Source: Deltaproteobacteria bacterium (GTDB lineage: Bacteria > Myxococcota_A > UBA9042 > PHBI01 > JACKFB01). From it: a stretch of 64,000 bases of DNA. The notes below the pieces were generated by a model. The model did not search any database, was not told the origin of the DNA, and was given only the letters and a program-made list of their open reading frames with translations. The position numbers were made by a program, and so were the translations under genes. The first letter of the stretch is position 1. The number at the start of each line of letters is the position of its first letter. The stretch is from contig JACKFB010000009.1 of NCBI GenBank assembly GCA_020632695.1, positions 62,001 to 126,000 on the forward strand, written 5' to 3'. Shown here piece by piece: positions 9,540 through 18,336 of the stretch.

Positions 9540-10694
9540 GTGAAGCCTGCACCGCCGCCGAACCCGACCAACATCCATCGGCTGTCGCCGCCCGCGCGCG
9601 CCGCGCTGGCCCTGCTGGTGCTCGCCGGCTCGTGGGGAGCGGCGGCGCCCGCGATGGCCACCGTCGAGGACGAGGCCGCGGCCCATGAGCTGTACCAGCA
9701 GGCCGCCGACGACTTCGAGGCGCGCGACTACGAGGCGGCCGCCGAGAAGCTGACCCGCGCCTACGCCCTCTTCCCCAAGCCCATCATCCTCATCAAGAAG
9801 GGGGAGGCCCTCGAGCAGCTCGGCCGCGTCGAGGAGGCCTACGAGCTGGTGCGGGACGTGGTGCCGGACGACAAGCGCATGGAGCCGAAGCTGCGCGCCC
9901 TGGTCGCCCGACTGGAGCGGGTGCTCGAGCGCCCCATCAAGGTCTCGGTGCTCTCGGGAAGCCTCACCGGCGCCCGGATCATCCTGGACGGGCAGGACAC
10001 CGGCCAGGTGACGCCGACAGTGCTCGACGTACCGCGCGGAAACCACGACCTGCGGCTGGAGAAGTTGGGCTATCGCCCCTACGAGCGGGCCATCGACGCC
10101 AAGGGCGTGGACCTCATCGTCGTCGAGGGGCAGCTCGTGAGGCTGATGGGGCGCGTGCGCGTGCGCCTGGGCACCGGCAACTTCACCGACACGGTCGCCT
10201 ACCTGGACGGCAACCGGCTGCAGCCGGTCTTCTCCACCGACCAGGCCACCCCGCTGGTGGACGTGCCCATCGGCGCGCACACCCTGGAGTGCCGGCGCGA
10301 GCGCGAGCCGGTGGAGCGGGTCGAGATCGTGCTGGAGGCGGACGCCACCGTCGACCACCTGTGTCTCGCGTCGGGGCCGTCGGCCAGCCGTGGGCGTCGA
10401 GCCCTGGCCTGGACGCTGCTCGGCGCCGGCGCTGCCGGCCTCGCCGGGGGCGCGGTCCTGCTGGTCTCGTACCAGTCGGATCTGGACCACGGCAAGGAGA
10501 CCAACCAGCGGGTCGAGTCGAACAAGCAGATCTTCGGCCCCGTCGCCCTGGGCCTCGGGGTCGCGGCGGTGACCACCGGGATCATCCTGCTGGCGAAGCG
10601 GCCCGCGGGTCCGTCCACCGAAGCCCACCCGGTCGTGGTCGGCGGCTACGCGGCGCCGGGCGGCGCGGGCCTGGTGGCCAGCGGGCGCTTCTGA
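9540..10694 (+). CDS. Secreted PEGA/TPR-like protein with C-terminal membrane helices
   Basis: A 384-residue protein of a kind common in Myxococcota. The GTG start follows AGGAGG with short spacing (9530-9535), which selects it over the upstream ATG at 9486. A signal peptide ends near residue 40 (APAMA, then TVEDE). Residues 45-150 look like a short TPR-type helical array. A PEGA-like beta domain covers about 155-215 (ARIILDGQDTG, VPRGNHDLRLEKLGY), and a second related one covers 225-300 (AYLDGNR, DVPIGAHTLECRR). Two hydrophobic helices lie at about 310-330 and 350-370. It may bind cell-envelope material or partner with the preceding PEGA kinase. That is inferred only from proximity and shared domains. 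Confidence 0.85.
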   Translation: MKPAPPPNPTNIHRLSPPARAALALLVLAGSWGAAAPAMATVEDEAAAHELYQQAADDFEARDYEAAAEKLTRAYALFPKPIILIKKGEALEQLGRVEEAYELVRDVVPDDKRMEPKLRALVARLERVLERPIKVSVLSGSLTGARIILDGQDTGQVTPTVLDVPRGNHDLRLEKLGYRPYERAIDAKGVDLIVVEGQLVRLMGRVRVRLGTGNFTDTVAYLDGNRLQPVFSTDQATPLVDVPIGAHTLECRREREPVERVEIVLEADATVDHLCLASGPSASRGRRALAWTLLGAGAAGLAGGAVLLVSYQSDLDHGKETNQRVESNKQIFGPVALGLGVAAVTTGIILLAKRPAGPSTEAHPVVVGGYAAPGGAGLVASGRF

Positions 10695-10768
10695 AGATGT
10701 GACCGTGGGGTGGCGCGGCGCTCACGCGGCCGCGCGCGACCGGCGACTGCGCTGCGCGGGCCCGCCCT

Positions 10769-12967
10769 TCAGGCGAGCAGCCGCCTGCCGAAGTGCCGGC
10801 GGCGTCGCAGCGCGGCGAGCAGCAGCCCGATGAGCGCCAGGCCAGCGGGGCCCCCGCCGGCGCCTCCGCCAGCGCAGCCCCCGCTGCTCGCTCCAGAGGG
10901 GGCCAGCGAGGAGGTCTCCGCGCCGGCCGCGGCGTCCAGGTTCACGCCATCGGGGCTGGGGCCCACGCCGTCGACGGCGCTCACGGCGTCGCCCGTGGAC
11001 GAGGCCGCGTCGGGCCCGGCCTCCGGCGCCGCGTCGGGGACGGGCGGCGGGGGCGGCTGACAGGTGCCGACCGCGCCGGCTTCGGCCAGACACACCAACC
11101 CCACTCCGCAGGTGCTGGGCCCCGCCGGGTTGCAGGGCTGGGCGCAGTGGTTGTCCTTGCAGAAGAGCGTCTGGCAGGCGTTGTCCTTGCCGCACGCGGC
11201 GCCGACGGCGTTCGGGCCCGCCGGCTTGCACTCGCCCTCGGGCGCACCGGGCGCGAAGGGCTGACAGCCGCTGTCGGGACCGCAGGCGCCGACCGGCTGG
11301 TAGATCGAGCACACCTGGATGCACACGCCGGCGGACTTCGAGCAGACGCCGCTGACGCACTCGGAGTCGGCGCTGCACGGCTGGCTGTCGGGCACGCAGG
11401 CGACCTTGGGCCCGGGCGCGCAGCGCGAGGAGCCGGTGGTCACCGCCGCGCAATACATCCCGCAGGGGCAGTGGCTGTCGACCTGGCACACGTCCGAGCA
11501 GATGTAGCTGGCGCCCTTGTCGAAGCTGACGCACTGCCCGCTCTTGCAGACGCTGTCCTGGGAGTCGCAGGGCTCGCCGACCTCCTTCTCGTCGACGTCG
11601 AAGCAGCCGCCGCCACCGCCGCTCAGCGCCGAGCAGGCCTGGCCCTGGCCGCACTGGAGCACCGTCGTGCAGGGCTGGGTGCAGCGGAAGGACGCGCCGT
11701 CGCTGGCGCACAGGTTGGAGGCACACTCGGTCTGCGACTGACAGGTCTCCCCCAGCTCCTTCTTGGGTGTCACCGGGGTCGCGTCGGTGCAGGCGCCGAT
11801 GCTGGTGCTGGGCAGGGGTGAGCAGGTCTGCCCGGTGGGGCAGCCCGACGCGCCGCTGCAGGCCTGCCGACAGAAGGCGCCGGTGCTGCCGCTGACGCAG
11901 AGCTGGCTCTGGCACTCGGCGCTGTTGGCGCAGGCCTCGCCGATGGCCTTGGTCGCCCCGCCGCCGCCGCCCTTGAGGCAGACGCCGGCGCTCGGCTGGT
12001 TCTGGTAGGGGTAGCAGGCGAAGCCGCTGGGACAGTTGCTGGCGCTGGGCGAGCAATCCTGGGCGCAGGCGCCGCTGCTGCCCGAGAGCGGCTGGCAGAA
12101 GTACTTCGAGGTGCAGTCGAAGTCGGACGCGCACACGTCGCCGAGCGCGCCGCTGCCGGTGGGGAGCTGGGTGGAGAAGCCCCCGCAGGAGCCGTTGGCC
12201 TGGCATGGCACCTGGCCGACGTAGTACTCGGCGCCCTGGGCGTTGTCGTCGACGACCAGCGGGCAGTCGGTGTCGCTGCTGCAGGAGAAGCTGCCCGCGG
12301 GGTAGAGGAAGCAGATGCCGGCGAGGTCATCGGCCTCCGGGGTGCGCGACTTCATGAAGGGGTCGGCGAAGGGGGCCATGGTGGGCGGGCTGTTGGGGTT
12401 GTAGCCCCCGAGCACGTGCTGCAGCCCGAAGAAGTGCCCGATCTCGTGGACCGCCACGTTGCGCACGTCGGTGGAGTAGTTCGCGCCGCTGGTCTTCCAG
12501 GACTGGAGATAGCCGTTGAAGGCGATGTCCGCCTCGATGATCGTCCCGTCGCTGGAGAAGACGGGCGAGGTCACCCCGAGCACCTGGCTGCCGAAGTTCC
12601 ACGCGCTGTTCTCGATGAAGGCCAGCTCGTTCTTGCCGTTGGTGCTGTAGCCGATGGGGACGAGCTGCTTCGAGCTGGAGGTGCCCTGGTCGCTGAACTT
12701 CAGCTTGGTGCAGCTCGTGTTCCAGGCGGCGAAGCTCTTGCGCAGCTCGTCGAGGCAGACGGAGGTGGAGAGATCGGCCGAGCAGGCGGGGTGCAGCCAG
12801 TAGCCCACCGTCGACTGCTTCCAGCGCACGATCTGGCCGGTGGTGCCGCCCGACAGGCTGATGGAGAAGGCGCCTGCGGTGGCCGGGAGCAGCCAGCAGA
12901 AGGCGAGGGCGGCGGCCGCGGCGGAGCGCCGGAGCGCGTCACGGGAGATCGGCGTCATCGGCGTCAT
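10769..12967 (-). CDS. Secreted matrixin-like metalloprotease with Cys-rich repeats and MYXO-CTERM-like tail
   Basis: A 732-residue exported protease. An N-terminal signal peptide ends near residue 33. The zinc site HEIGHFFGLQH is at residues 174-184, followed by a Met-turn (PPTMAP), which defines the metzincin/matrixin class. From about residue 230 to 630 there are many short Cys-rich modules spaced like EGF or Dickkopf repeats (for example CxxxxDCxxxxxC). A Pro/Ala/Asp-rich linker follows. The end has Gly-Gly-Cys, a hydrophobic helix (about 705-718) and an Arg cluster, as in MYXO-CTERM sorting tails that anchor proteins at the cell surface. Its substrate is unknown. It lies downstream of a small secreted protein and is probably co-transcribed with it. 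ATG codons at 12967 and 12958 are both usable. Confidence 0.9.
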   Translation of the reverse strand: MTPMTPISRDALRRSAAAAALAFCWLLPATAGAFSISLSGGTTGQIVRWKQSTVGYWLHPACSADLSTSVCLDELRKSFAAWNTSCTKLKFSDQGTSSSKQLVPIGYSTNGKNELAFIENSAWNFGSQVLGVTSPVFSSDGTIIEADIAFNGYLQSWKTSGANYSTDVRNVAVHEIGHFFGLQHVLGGYNPNSPPTMAPFADPFMKSRTPEADDLAGICFLYPAGSFSCSSDTDCPLVVDDNAQGAEYYVGQVPCQANGSCGGFSTQLPTGSGALGDVCASDFDCTSKYFCQPLSGSSGACAQDCSPSASNCPSGFACYPYQNQPSAGVCLKGGGGGATKAIGEACANSAECQSQLCVSGSTGAFCRQACSGASGCPTGQTCSPLPSTSIGACTDATPVTPKKELGETCQSQTECASNLCASDGASFRCTQPCTTVLQCGQGQACSALSGGGGGCFDVDEKEVGEPCDSQDSVCKSGQCVSFDKGASYICSDVCQVDSHCPCGMYCAAVTTGSSRCAPGPKVACVPDSQPCSADSECVSGVCSKSAGVCIQVCSIYQPVGACGPDSGCQPFAPGAPEGECKPAGPNAVGAACGKDNACQTLFCKDNHCAQPCNPAGPSTCGVGLVCLAEAGAVGTCQPPPPPVPDAAPEAGPDAASSTGDAVSAVDGVGPSPDGVNLDAAAGAETSSLAPSGASSGGCAGGGAGGGPAGLALIGLLLAALRRRRHFGRRLLA

Positions 12968-13051
12968 CGGCGGGATCCAGGGCGACCGGGGAGCTTCAGC
13001 GCGGAGCGCGCGACCGGGATGCCTCGCCCGCGAGCCGGGCGGCCAGGGTCG

Positions 13052-13639
13052 TCAGGGGAGCTGCGCATCGTAGACGTCGGCCACCAGCGCCTCGAGCGGG
13101 CGCGCGGAGGTCAGCAGCAGCGGCTCCACCCCGCGCAGGCGACCCTGCGCGTCGCGGCGCATCAGGTGCGCGCCGTCCAGGCTCTGGGTCACCCAGGGGC
13201 GACCGAGCGCGTCGAGGTGGACCCGCCACACGCCCTGGCCCAGCCCGCAGGGGATGAACCCGCCGTTCGGGATGCGCTCCAGGAAGAGCACGACGTCCTC
13301 GCCCTGCTGGAAGGCGGGCATCCCGGGGATGCGCATCGCCATCCCGTCGGCCCCCTCGCCGCCGGGCAGGCGCAGGGTGTAGCGGTTCGGCACGTCCTGG
13401 CCGCGGTACACCTCGCTGATGACCAGGTCGTAGTCGGTGGCGAAGGTGCCGTTGGGGCGCAGGTCCACCGAGCGGACCGCGTCGATGCGCGCGCGCACCA
13501 CCCACTCGGAGGTGAGGCTGAGCTCGGGCAGGTCCACCTGGAGCACGGTGGTCGCGTGGGCCGTGCCGGCGGTGGCCGCGCCCAGGGCGAGGCTGGTGCC
13601 GAGGGCCAGGAGCAAGGCGGCGACAGGTCGGTTCATCAT
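13052..13639 (-). CDS. Small secreted protein upstream of the matrixin gene
   Basis: A 195-residue exported protein, starting with MMNRP, with GGAGG (complement of 13648-13652) eight bases upstream. The signal peptide ends around AHA-TTVLQV. The mature part has the pattern LPELSLTSEWVVRARI, a central PGGEG turn, a GEDVVLFLER strand and a GLGQGVWRV strand. I recognise this as a secreted-protein pattern often encoded next to matrixin proteases in Myxococcota, but I know no function for it. Co-transcription with the protease 84 bases downstream is likely. It may be a partner, inhibitor or substrate; that is a guess. Confidence 0.8.
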   Translation of the reverse strand: MMNRPVAALLLALGTSLALGAATAGTAHATTVLQVDLPELSLTSEWVVRARIDAVRSVDLRPNGTFATDYDLVISEVYRGQDVPNRYTLRLPGGEGADGMAMRIPGMPAFQQGEDVVLFLERIPNGGFIPCGLGQGVWRVHLDALGRPWVTQSLDGAHLMRRDAQGRLRGVEPLLLTSARPLEALVADVYDAQLP

Positions 13640-13681
13640 GGACGTGACCTCCAAGGGATCGCAACGCACCCGAGGCCGCGA

Positions 13682-13710
13682 ACCTTAATGGAGCGGCCCG
13701 GCCCTTTCAA
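13682..13710 (-). promoter_or_regulatory. Candidate promoter of the secreted protein/matrixin operon
   Basis: On the minus strand TTGAAA (13710-13705) and TAAGGT (13687-13682) are 17 bases apart, with the expected transcript start about 35 bases before the start codon. The -35 box matches five of six consensus positions. Confidence 0.4.
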
Positions 13711-13843
13711 CCACGAGGGCCCTTGAGCGGGCGACGCGAAGAGCTCGACGCCCGCGGGATGCGCGGCGTCGGCCCTGTTGCGCGAAGTCCCTATGACGTA
13801 TGGTCGTTCGGGTTCGCTTCACGGAACCGCAGCGGGGGCATAC

Positions 13844-14959
13844 ATGGCGGAGGGCGGTGCGGCGCGGCGCTTCCTGGGGGGCTTGGGTGCGGGCAAGCGC
13901 TGGCGGGCATTCATCCTCCCGGGGCTGGCCCTGCTGGTGATCCTGAGCTGGGTGATCTCCGACGGCGCGGGCGTGGTCGAGGTGGAGCCGGGCGAGGTCG
14001 CCGTGCTCTACAACAACACGCCGCTGGCGATCTTCGGCGAGCCCTCGCGCGTCATCACCGAGCAGGGGGCGCTGACCTTCATCCCCGGCTTCCAGCGCGT
14101 GGAGAAGCTCGAGATCCGGCCGCAGATCCTGGTGATGGAGGGGCCGGAGAACACCGACCTGGACCACGTGCAGGCGCTGACGGTGCGGGCCAACGACGGC
14201 TCGAACTTCTACTTCGGCAAGCTGGAGATCCACTACCAGATCATCCCCAGCATGGCGGTGGAGCTGGTGCGGACGGTAGGCCCGGGGACGGCCTACAAGA
14301 CGCTGGTCCGGATGCACGCCCGCGAGGTGCTGCGCGACGCGTTCGGGCAGTACTCCTTCCTCGAGGTGGCCAACCCCGCGACCTACGGGCAGGCGACCAG
14401 CGCGGCGAAGGAGGCGCTCAACGAGCGCCTGGCGCCGCTGGGCATCGAGGTGACCAACATCCCGCCGCCCAAGCCCACCTTCGACGACCGCGTCGAGCAC
14501 GCCATCGAGGAGCGGCAGAACGCCGAGCAGGAGATCGAGGTGCAGGCCGAGCGCCGCGAGAAGCTGGCGCAGGAGGAGGGGCGGAAGATCCAGCAGGTCG
14601 AGCAGGCCAAGAACCAGGAGTACCAGCAGCTGGTCGCGGAGCTGGAGGCCAAGCGCCAGCAGGCGGTCAACGCGCGCATCGCCACCACGCGTGAGGCGGA
14701 CCTCTACTTCATCCAGCGCGACGCCGAGGCCACCGCCTACAAGGAGGAGAAGGTGACCCGCGCCAAGGCGAACGAGGTCGCCTACCAGAAGGAGGCCGAG
14801 GCGCTGGCGGCCAAGATCCGGGCCATCGGTGAGCAGGGTGCCGCCGTGCTGGATCGGGTGATCGCGGAGCAGGTCTTCCCGCAGCTGGAGCGCGTCTCGG
14901 CGACGCCGATCGCCGAACCCAGCAGCCCCATCGACATCCGTTACCTGGACAAACCCTGA
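13844..14959 (+). CDS. SPFH/band 7 domain membrane protein, first of two
   Basis: A 371-residue member of the stomatin/prohibitin/flotillin superfamily. One membrane helix (about residues 20-39) is followed by a band 7 domain (about 45-230; VEVEPGEVAVLYNN, YQIIPSMAVELV) and a long charged coiled coil (about 225-345). Such proteins form large ring or cage assemblies on the membrane that organise lipids and proteases. The start used is the ATG at 13844 after a G-rich stretch; an ATG at 13778 would add 22 residues. The stop overlaps the start of the second SPFH gene (ATGA), so a hetero-oligomer is likely, comparable to the HflK-HflC pair, although the sequences are not obviously HflK or HflC. 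Confidence 0.88.
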   Translation: MAEGGAARRFLGGLGAGKRWRAFILPGLALLVILSWVISDGAGVVEVEPGEVAVLYNNTPLAIFGEPSRVITEQGALTFIPGFQRVEKLEIRPQILVMEGPENTDLDHVQALTVRANDGSNFYFGKLEIHYQIIPSMAVELVRTVGPGTAYKTLVRMHAREVLRDAFGQYSFLEVANPATYGQATSAAKEALNERLAPLGIEVTNIPPPKPTFDDRVEHAIEERQNAEQEIEVQAERREKLAQEEGRKIQQVEQAKNQEYQQLVAELEAKRQQAVNARIATTREADLYFIQRDAEATAYKEEKVTRAKANEVAYQKEAEALAAKIRAIGEQGAAVLDRVIAEQVFPQLERVSATPIAEPSSPIDIRYLDKP

Positions 14960-15990
14960 TGCTGGGCAAGATCGTCAACGTGCTGAGCGTCGTCATCCTC
15001 GTGCTCTGGGTGCTGCCCAAGGCCTGCCTGGAGCCCATCGACCCCGACGAGATCGGCGTGCGCCGCAGCCTCACCGGGGGCATCGACGAGCAGGACTTCG
15101 GCACCGGCTACCACGTGAGCCTGCCGCTGTGGCACCGCTGGTACAAGCTGCAGCGGACCATCCACTATCTGGAGTTCTCCGACGAATCGGGGGCGCCGCT
15201 CGACGTGCGCACCAAGGAGAACAACGTCATCTTCATCGACGTCACGGTGCCCTACCGCATCAAGGACGACTCCGGCTGGCAGATCGTGCGCGCCGGCTTC
15301 GACGGCAACTACGCCGACAAGGTGAAGTCGACGGCCCTCGGCATCCTGCGCGAGCACCTGGCGCAGCTCTCGAACCTGGACGTGCAGGACCCGCAGAAGC
15401 GCGCCGAGATCACCCAGGAGACCCTGCCCGTGCTCAACGAGGCGCTGGACCAGTACCACGTGGAGGCGACCCACGTGGTGCTGCGCGCCATCGCGTTCCG
15501 CGAGCAGTACGAGGCCAAGCTGCAGGCCAAGCAGTTCCTGATCGTCCAGGGTCGCCTGGACCAGGCGCTCCAAGGGGAGTCGGCCGCGCGGCAGGAGACG
15601 GAGACCCGCGAGAAGTCGATCGACAAGGACGTGGCGCTGAAGGAGGAGTCCTGGAACAAGAAGATCGAGGAGCTGAAGTCGAAGTTCCAGCTCGAGATCG
15701 CCGGGATCGAGGCCGACGCGGTGCGCTATCAGCGACAGCGGCGCGCCGAGGCGGACGCGATCTACACCAGCGCCACGGCCGAGGGGGACCTGGCCGAGGC
15801 CCTGGCCGAGGCGCTGGGTGAGCGGCTCAAGGCCGAGGCGCTCTCGACCAAGGCCGGGCGCACCTTCAGCGCGGTGCAGGCGGCGCAACGCTTCAAGATC
15901 GGCGACCTGCGGCTGAACTCGTCGGACCCGCAGTTCCTCTATCGTTTCGGCAGCATGGCGGCCTGGCGTCGCTTCTTCCTCGGCGAGTAG
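14959..15990 (+). CDS. SPFH/band 7 domain membrane protein, second of two
   Basis: A 343-residue SPFH protein translated from a start that overlaps the previous stop. It has an N-terminal membrane helix (residues 5-22), a band 7 domain (about 30-200; DPDEIGVRRSL, KENNVIFIDVTVPYRI), then a coiled coil (about 200-275) with an Ala/Glu-rich segment. In many SPFH proteins that segment mediates oligomerisation. The C-terminal 40 residues have no recognisable motif. With its neighbours it probably builds a membrane microdomain or protease-regulating complex; this follows from family knowledge, not from any specific signal here. Confidence 0.88.
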   Translation: MLGKIVNVLSVVILVLWVLPKACLEPIDPDEIGVRRSLTGGIDEQDFGTGYHVSLPLWHRWYKLQRTIHYLEFSDESGAPLDVRTKENNVIFIDVTVPYRIKDDSGWQIVRAGFDGNYADKVKSTALGILREHLAQLSNLDVQDPQKRAEITQETLPVLNEALDQYHVEATHVVLRAIAFREQYEAKLQAKQFLIVQGRLDQALQGESAARQETETREKSIDKDVALKEESWNKKIEELKSKFQLEIAGIEADAVRYQRQRRAEADAIYTSATAEGDLAEALAEALGERLKAEALSTKAGRTFSAVQAAQRFKIGDLRLNSSDPQFLYRFGSMAAWRRFFLGE

Positions 15991-15996
15991 TCGCCG

Positions 15997-16587
15997 GTGT
16001 TGCTGGTCCTTCGCGGGTTGCTGGTCATCGCCATCCTGGCGGCGGTCGCCGTCGCGCTCCGACGGGCGGGAGCGGGGCTGCGCCGTCGCCGTCGCCGCGC
16101 GCCGGCGGAGTGGCGCGCGCTGGCGCGGGGTGAGGCGCGGCTGGCGCAGGCGCTGGATCTGCGCGAGCGGCTGGCGTCGCTGGCATCGCGGCGGAGCACG
16201 CTGGTCGACGAGAGCCTCGTGGAGGAGGTGGACCAGGTGCTCGAGCCGCTGGTCGACCTCGCCTCGCTGAGGCGCGAGCTGGATCAGCACCTGCGCGGCC
16301 TCGACCCGGAGGCCACGGCGCGCGAGGCGGCCGCGTTGGGCCCCGAGCGCGCCTCGCGGGTGAGGTCCAGCGTCGAGGCGCTCATCGCGCGCCGCGATCG
16401 GCTGGCGGCCCAGGAGGTCGAAGTGGTCGCCGGCCTCCGGGAGATCTACCTCGATCTGCTCGACGGGGTCACCGGGGGCGCGTCCGAGCTGGCGAGCGCC
16501 GCCGACCGTACGCGGAGCCTGGGCGAGAGCGTCCGCCTGCGCGTCGAGTCCGAGCGCGAGGTGCGCGCGCTGCTCGCTGCGGATTGA
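15997..16587 (+). CDS. Hypothetical membrane-anchored coiled-coil protein
   Basis: A 196-residue protein beginning with a GTG six bases after the second SPFH gene, so almost certainly the third gene of that operon. Residues 1-20 are a membrane helix, followed by a very basic stretch (seven Arg within about ten residues, consistent with positive-inside topology). The rest is a long Glu/Arg/Leu-rich helical region lacking Pro and Cys. I do not recognise a family. Its position suggests an accessory subunit of the SPFH assembly. Confidence 0.72.
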   Translation: MLLVLRGLLVIAILAAVAVALRRAGAGLRRRRRRAPAEWRALARGEARLAQALDLRERLASLASRRSTLVDESLVEEVDQVLEPLVDLASLRRELDQHLRGLDPEATAREAAALGPERASRVRSSVEALIARRDRLAAQEVEVVAGLREIYLDLLDGVTGGASELASAADRTRSLGESVRLRVESEREVRALLAAD

Positions 16588-16603
16588 CGCTTTCAACCGG
16601 GGA

Positions 16604-16628
16604 GCGAGAACGTGTTCTTGTCTCTCGC
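16604..16628. repeat. Small inverted repeat after the SPFH operon
   Basis: GCGAGA (16604-16609) pairs with TCTCGC (16623-16628), and inside it AGAAC and GTTCT are separated by two bases. It could be a weak terminator for the SPFH operon, since it starts 17 bases past the stop codon, or an operator for the next gene. There is no T-run. The intergenic stretch is less GC-rich than its surroundings. Confidence 0.3.
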
Positions 16629-16785
16629 CCGACGAGCGGTTTTCGGTGTATGAGGGTACCGTAGCGAGTGTCGAGTGGCGTCCGTCAGGCCCCGGAACAT
16701 GCCGACTGACGTGCGCTCTTCGATACAGGTCCTCACCGGGACCCAGAGGATGCCCATGCGACATACCGCTCGTGGAGGGGGAGCC

Positions 16786-18336
16786 ATGCCCACTGAACTG
16801 CCGTCGCCGCCTGCCGGCCTGGTCTTGATCATCAAGGCGGCGGGTGACGGCGAGACATCGTCGGCCGAGCTCGCCCGCCTGATCGGGCGAGAGCCGAGCA
16901 TGACGACGGTGCTGCTGCGCCTGGCCAACAGCGCCGCCTATGGCGTCGGTCGCGAGGTGCGCACGGTTCAGCAGGCGACGGTGGTGCTCGGCACGCGCAG
17001 CATCCGGAACATCGCGGTCAGCCACGCGGTGCAGGCGACGGTGCGGGGCGTGGACCTCGGCGAGTTCGACGCGATGAACTTCTGGGAGGACTCGCTTCGC
17101 CGCGCGAGCGCCGCGCTGCTGCTGGCCCGGGAGTCCGGCTACGAGGACCCCTCCGAGGCGTTCACCGTGGGGCTGGTCCAGGATCTGGGCAGCGTGATCC
17201 TGGCGCTCGAGTACCCGCAGCACCGCGAGGCGCTGCAGGCGATGCGGCAGGACCTCGGCCCCTCCCGGCTCGAGCAGGAGCGCGCCCTGACCGGCACCAC
17301 CCACCCGGAGGTGTTCGCCAGCACGGCCAGCGCGTGGGGGCTTCCCAGCGACATGATCCAGGTGGCGGCGCTGCACCACGACCCCAAGGCCGAGCTGCAC
17401 GACCGGCGTACCAACCGGCTGCTGCAGGTGTGCCGGGCGGCGGACGTGCTGGCGGACGTGATCCAGACCGGCGGCGCCAAGGACGCGCCGCGGGTCGCCG
17501 AGGAGGCGCTGAGGCGGCTGGGGGGGCGGCGGCAGCTCGAGCTGGAGGAGAGCGTCGAGGCGCTGAACATCGAGATGCAGACCGCCAGCCGCGACATGGA
17601 GATCCGGATCAAGCAGCAGCCCTCGTATCACGACCTGATGAGCCGGGCGAACGAGGCCCTGATCCAGATCAACCTGAGCTACGAGGAGCTGACGCAGAAG
17701 CTTCAGCAGACCCTGGAGGAGAAGGAGAGGCTGCTGACCGAGCGCGAGGAGCTGGCGCGTCAGCTCCAGCGCACCAACAAGATGCTGCAGCGGCTGGCCG
17801 CCACCGACGTCCTGACCGGGGTGGCCAACCGGCGCGCCTTCACGGCGGCGCTGGCGCGGGCGGCGGAGATGGCCGCGGCCCAATCGGAGCCCCTGTCGGT
17901 GCTGATGCTCGACATCGACCACTTCAAGCGCATCAACGACACCTGGGGACACGGCGGCGGGGACATCGTGCTGAAGGAGCTGGCTGCGCGGCTGCAGCGC
18001 GCGCTGAGGCCCGGCGACATCGTGGGGCGCCTCGGCGGCGAGGAGTTCGCGGCGATCCTGCCGAACTGCGCGGTCGAGGACGCGCTGGCAGCGGCGGAGC
18101 GGCTCCGCGAGGCCGTGCGCGGGGCGCCGTTCTTGCTGGGTAACAGCCAGCAGGTGGCCCTCACCACCTCGTTCGGTGGCACCACCTTCCTGGAGAGCGA
18201 GGCGCCGACGACCGACGAGCTGCTCAGGCGCGCCGACGTGGCGCTCTATGCCAGCAAGGACGGTGGACGGGACCGCGTGACCTGGTCGGTCGAGGGGCCT
18301 CAGTCGAGGGCCAGCTCCAAGAGCGCGGCGCCGTAG
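16786..18336 (+). CDS. HDOD-GGDEF signalling protein (predicted diguanylate cyclase)
   Basis: A 516-residue cytoplasmic protein. Residues about 10-205 are an HDOD domain (LLRLANSAAYG, a typical helix; the usual HD-like motif is degenerate, TVGLVQDLG). A helical region ending in a coiled coil covers about 245-340, and the C-terminus is a diguanylate cyclase with intact GGEEF at 417-421 and DIDHFKRIND upstream. It should make cyclic-di-GMP when its coiled coil dimerises; the HDOD domain is presumably the input. The ATG at 16786 is chosen because GGAGG lies at 16774-16778, seven bases upstream. Earlier in-frame starts at 16675 and 16753 lack this. Its last 37 bases overlap the end of the convergent helical-repeat gene. 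Confidence 0.88.
   Translation: MPTELPSPPAGLVLIIKAAGDGETSSAELARLIGREPSMTTVLLRLANSAAYGVGREVRTVQQATVVLGTRSIRNIAVSHAVQATVRGVDLGEFDAMNFWEDSLRRASAALLLARESGYEDPSEAFTVGLVQDLGSVILALEYPQHREALQAMRQDLGPSRLEQERALTGTTHPEVFASTASAWGLPSDMIQVAALHHDPKAELHDRRTNRLLQVCRAADVLADVIQTGGAKDAPRVAEEALRRLGGRRQLELEESVEALNIEMQTASRDMEIRIKQQPSYHDLMSRANEALIQINLSYEELTQKLQQTLEEKERLLTEREELARQLQRTNKMLQRLAATDVLTGVANRRAFTAALARAAEMAAAQSEPLSVLMLDIDHFKRINDTWGHGGGDIVLKELAARLQRALRPGDIVGRLGGEEFAAILPNCAVEDALAAAERLREAVRGAPFLLGNSQQVALTTSFGGTTFLESEAPTTDELLRRADVALYASKDGGRDRVTWSVEGPQSRASSKSAAP

Noticed and set aside
16608..16620. LexA/SOS-like box (AGAAC-GT-GTTCT) before the HDOD-GGDEF gene
   Set aside because: The two-base spacer does not fit known SOS boxes and the downstream gene is not a repair gene.
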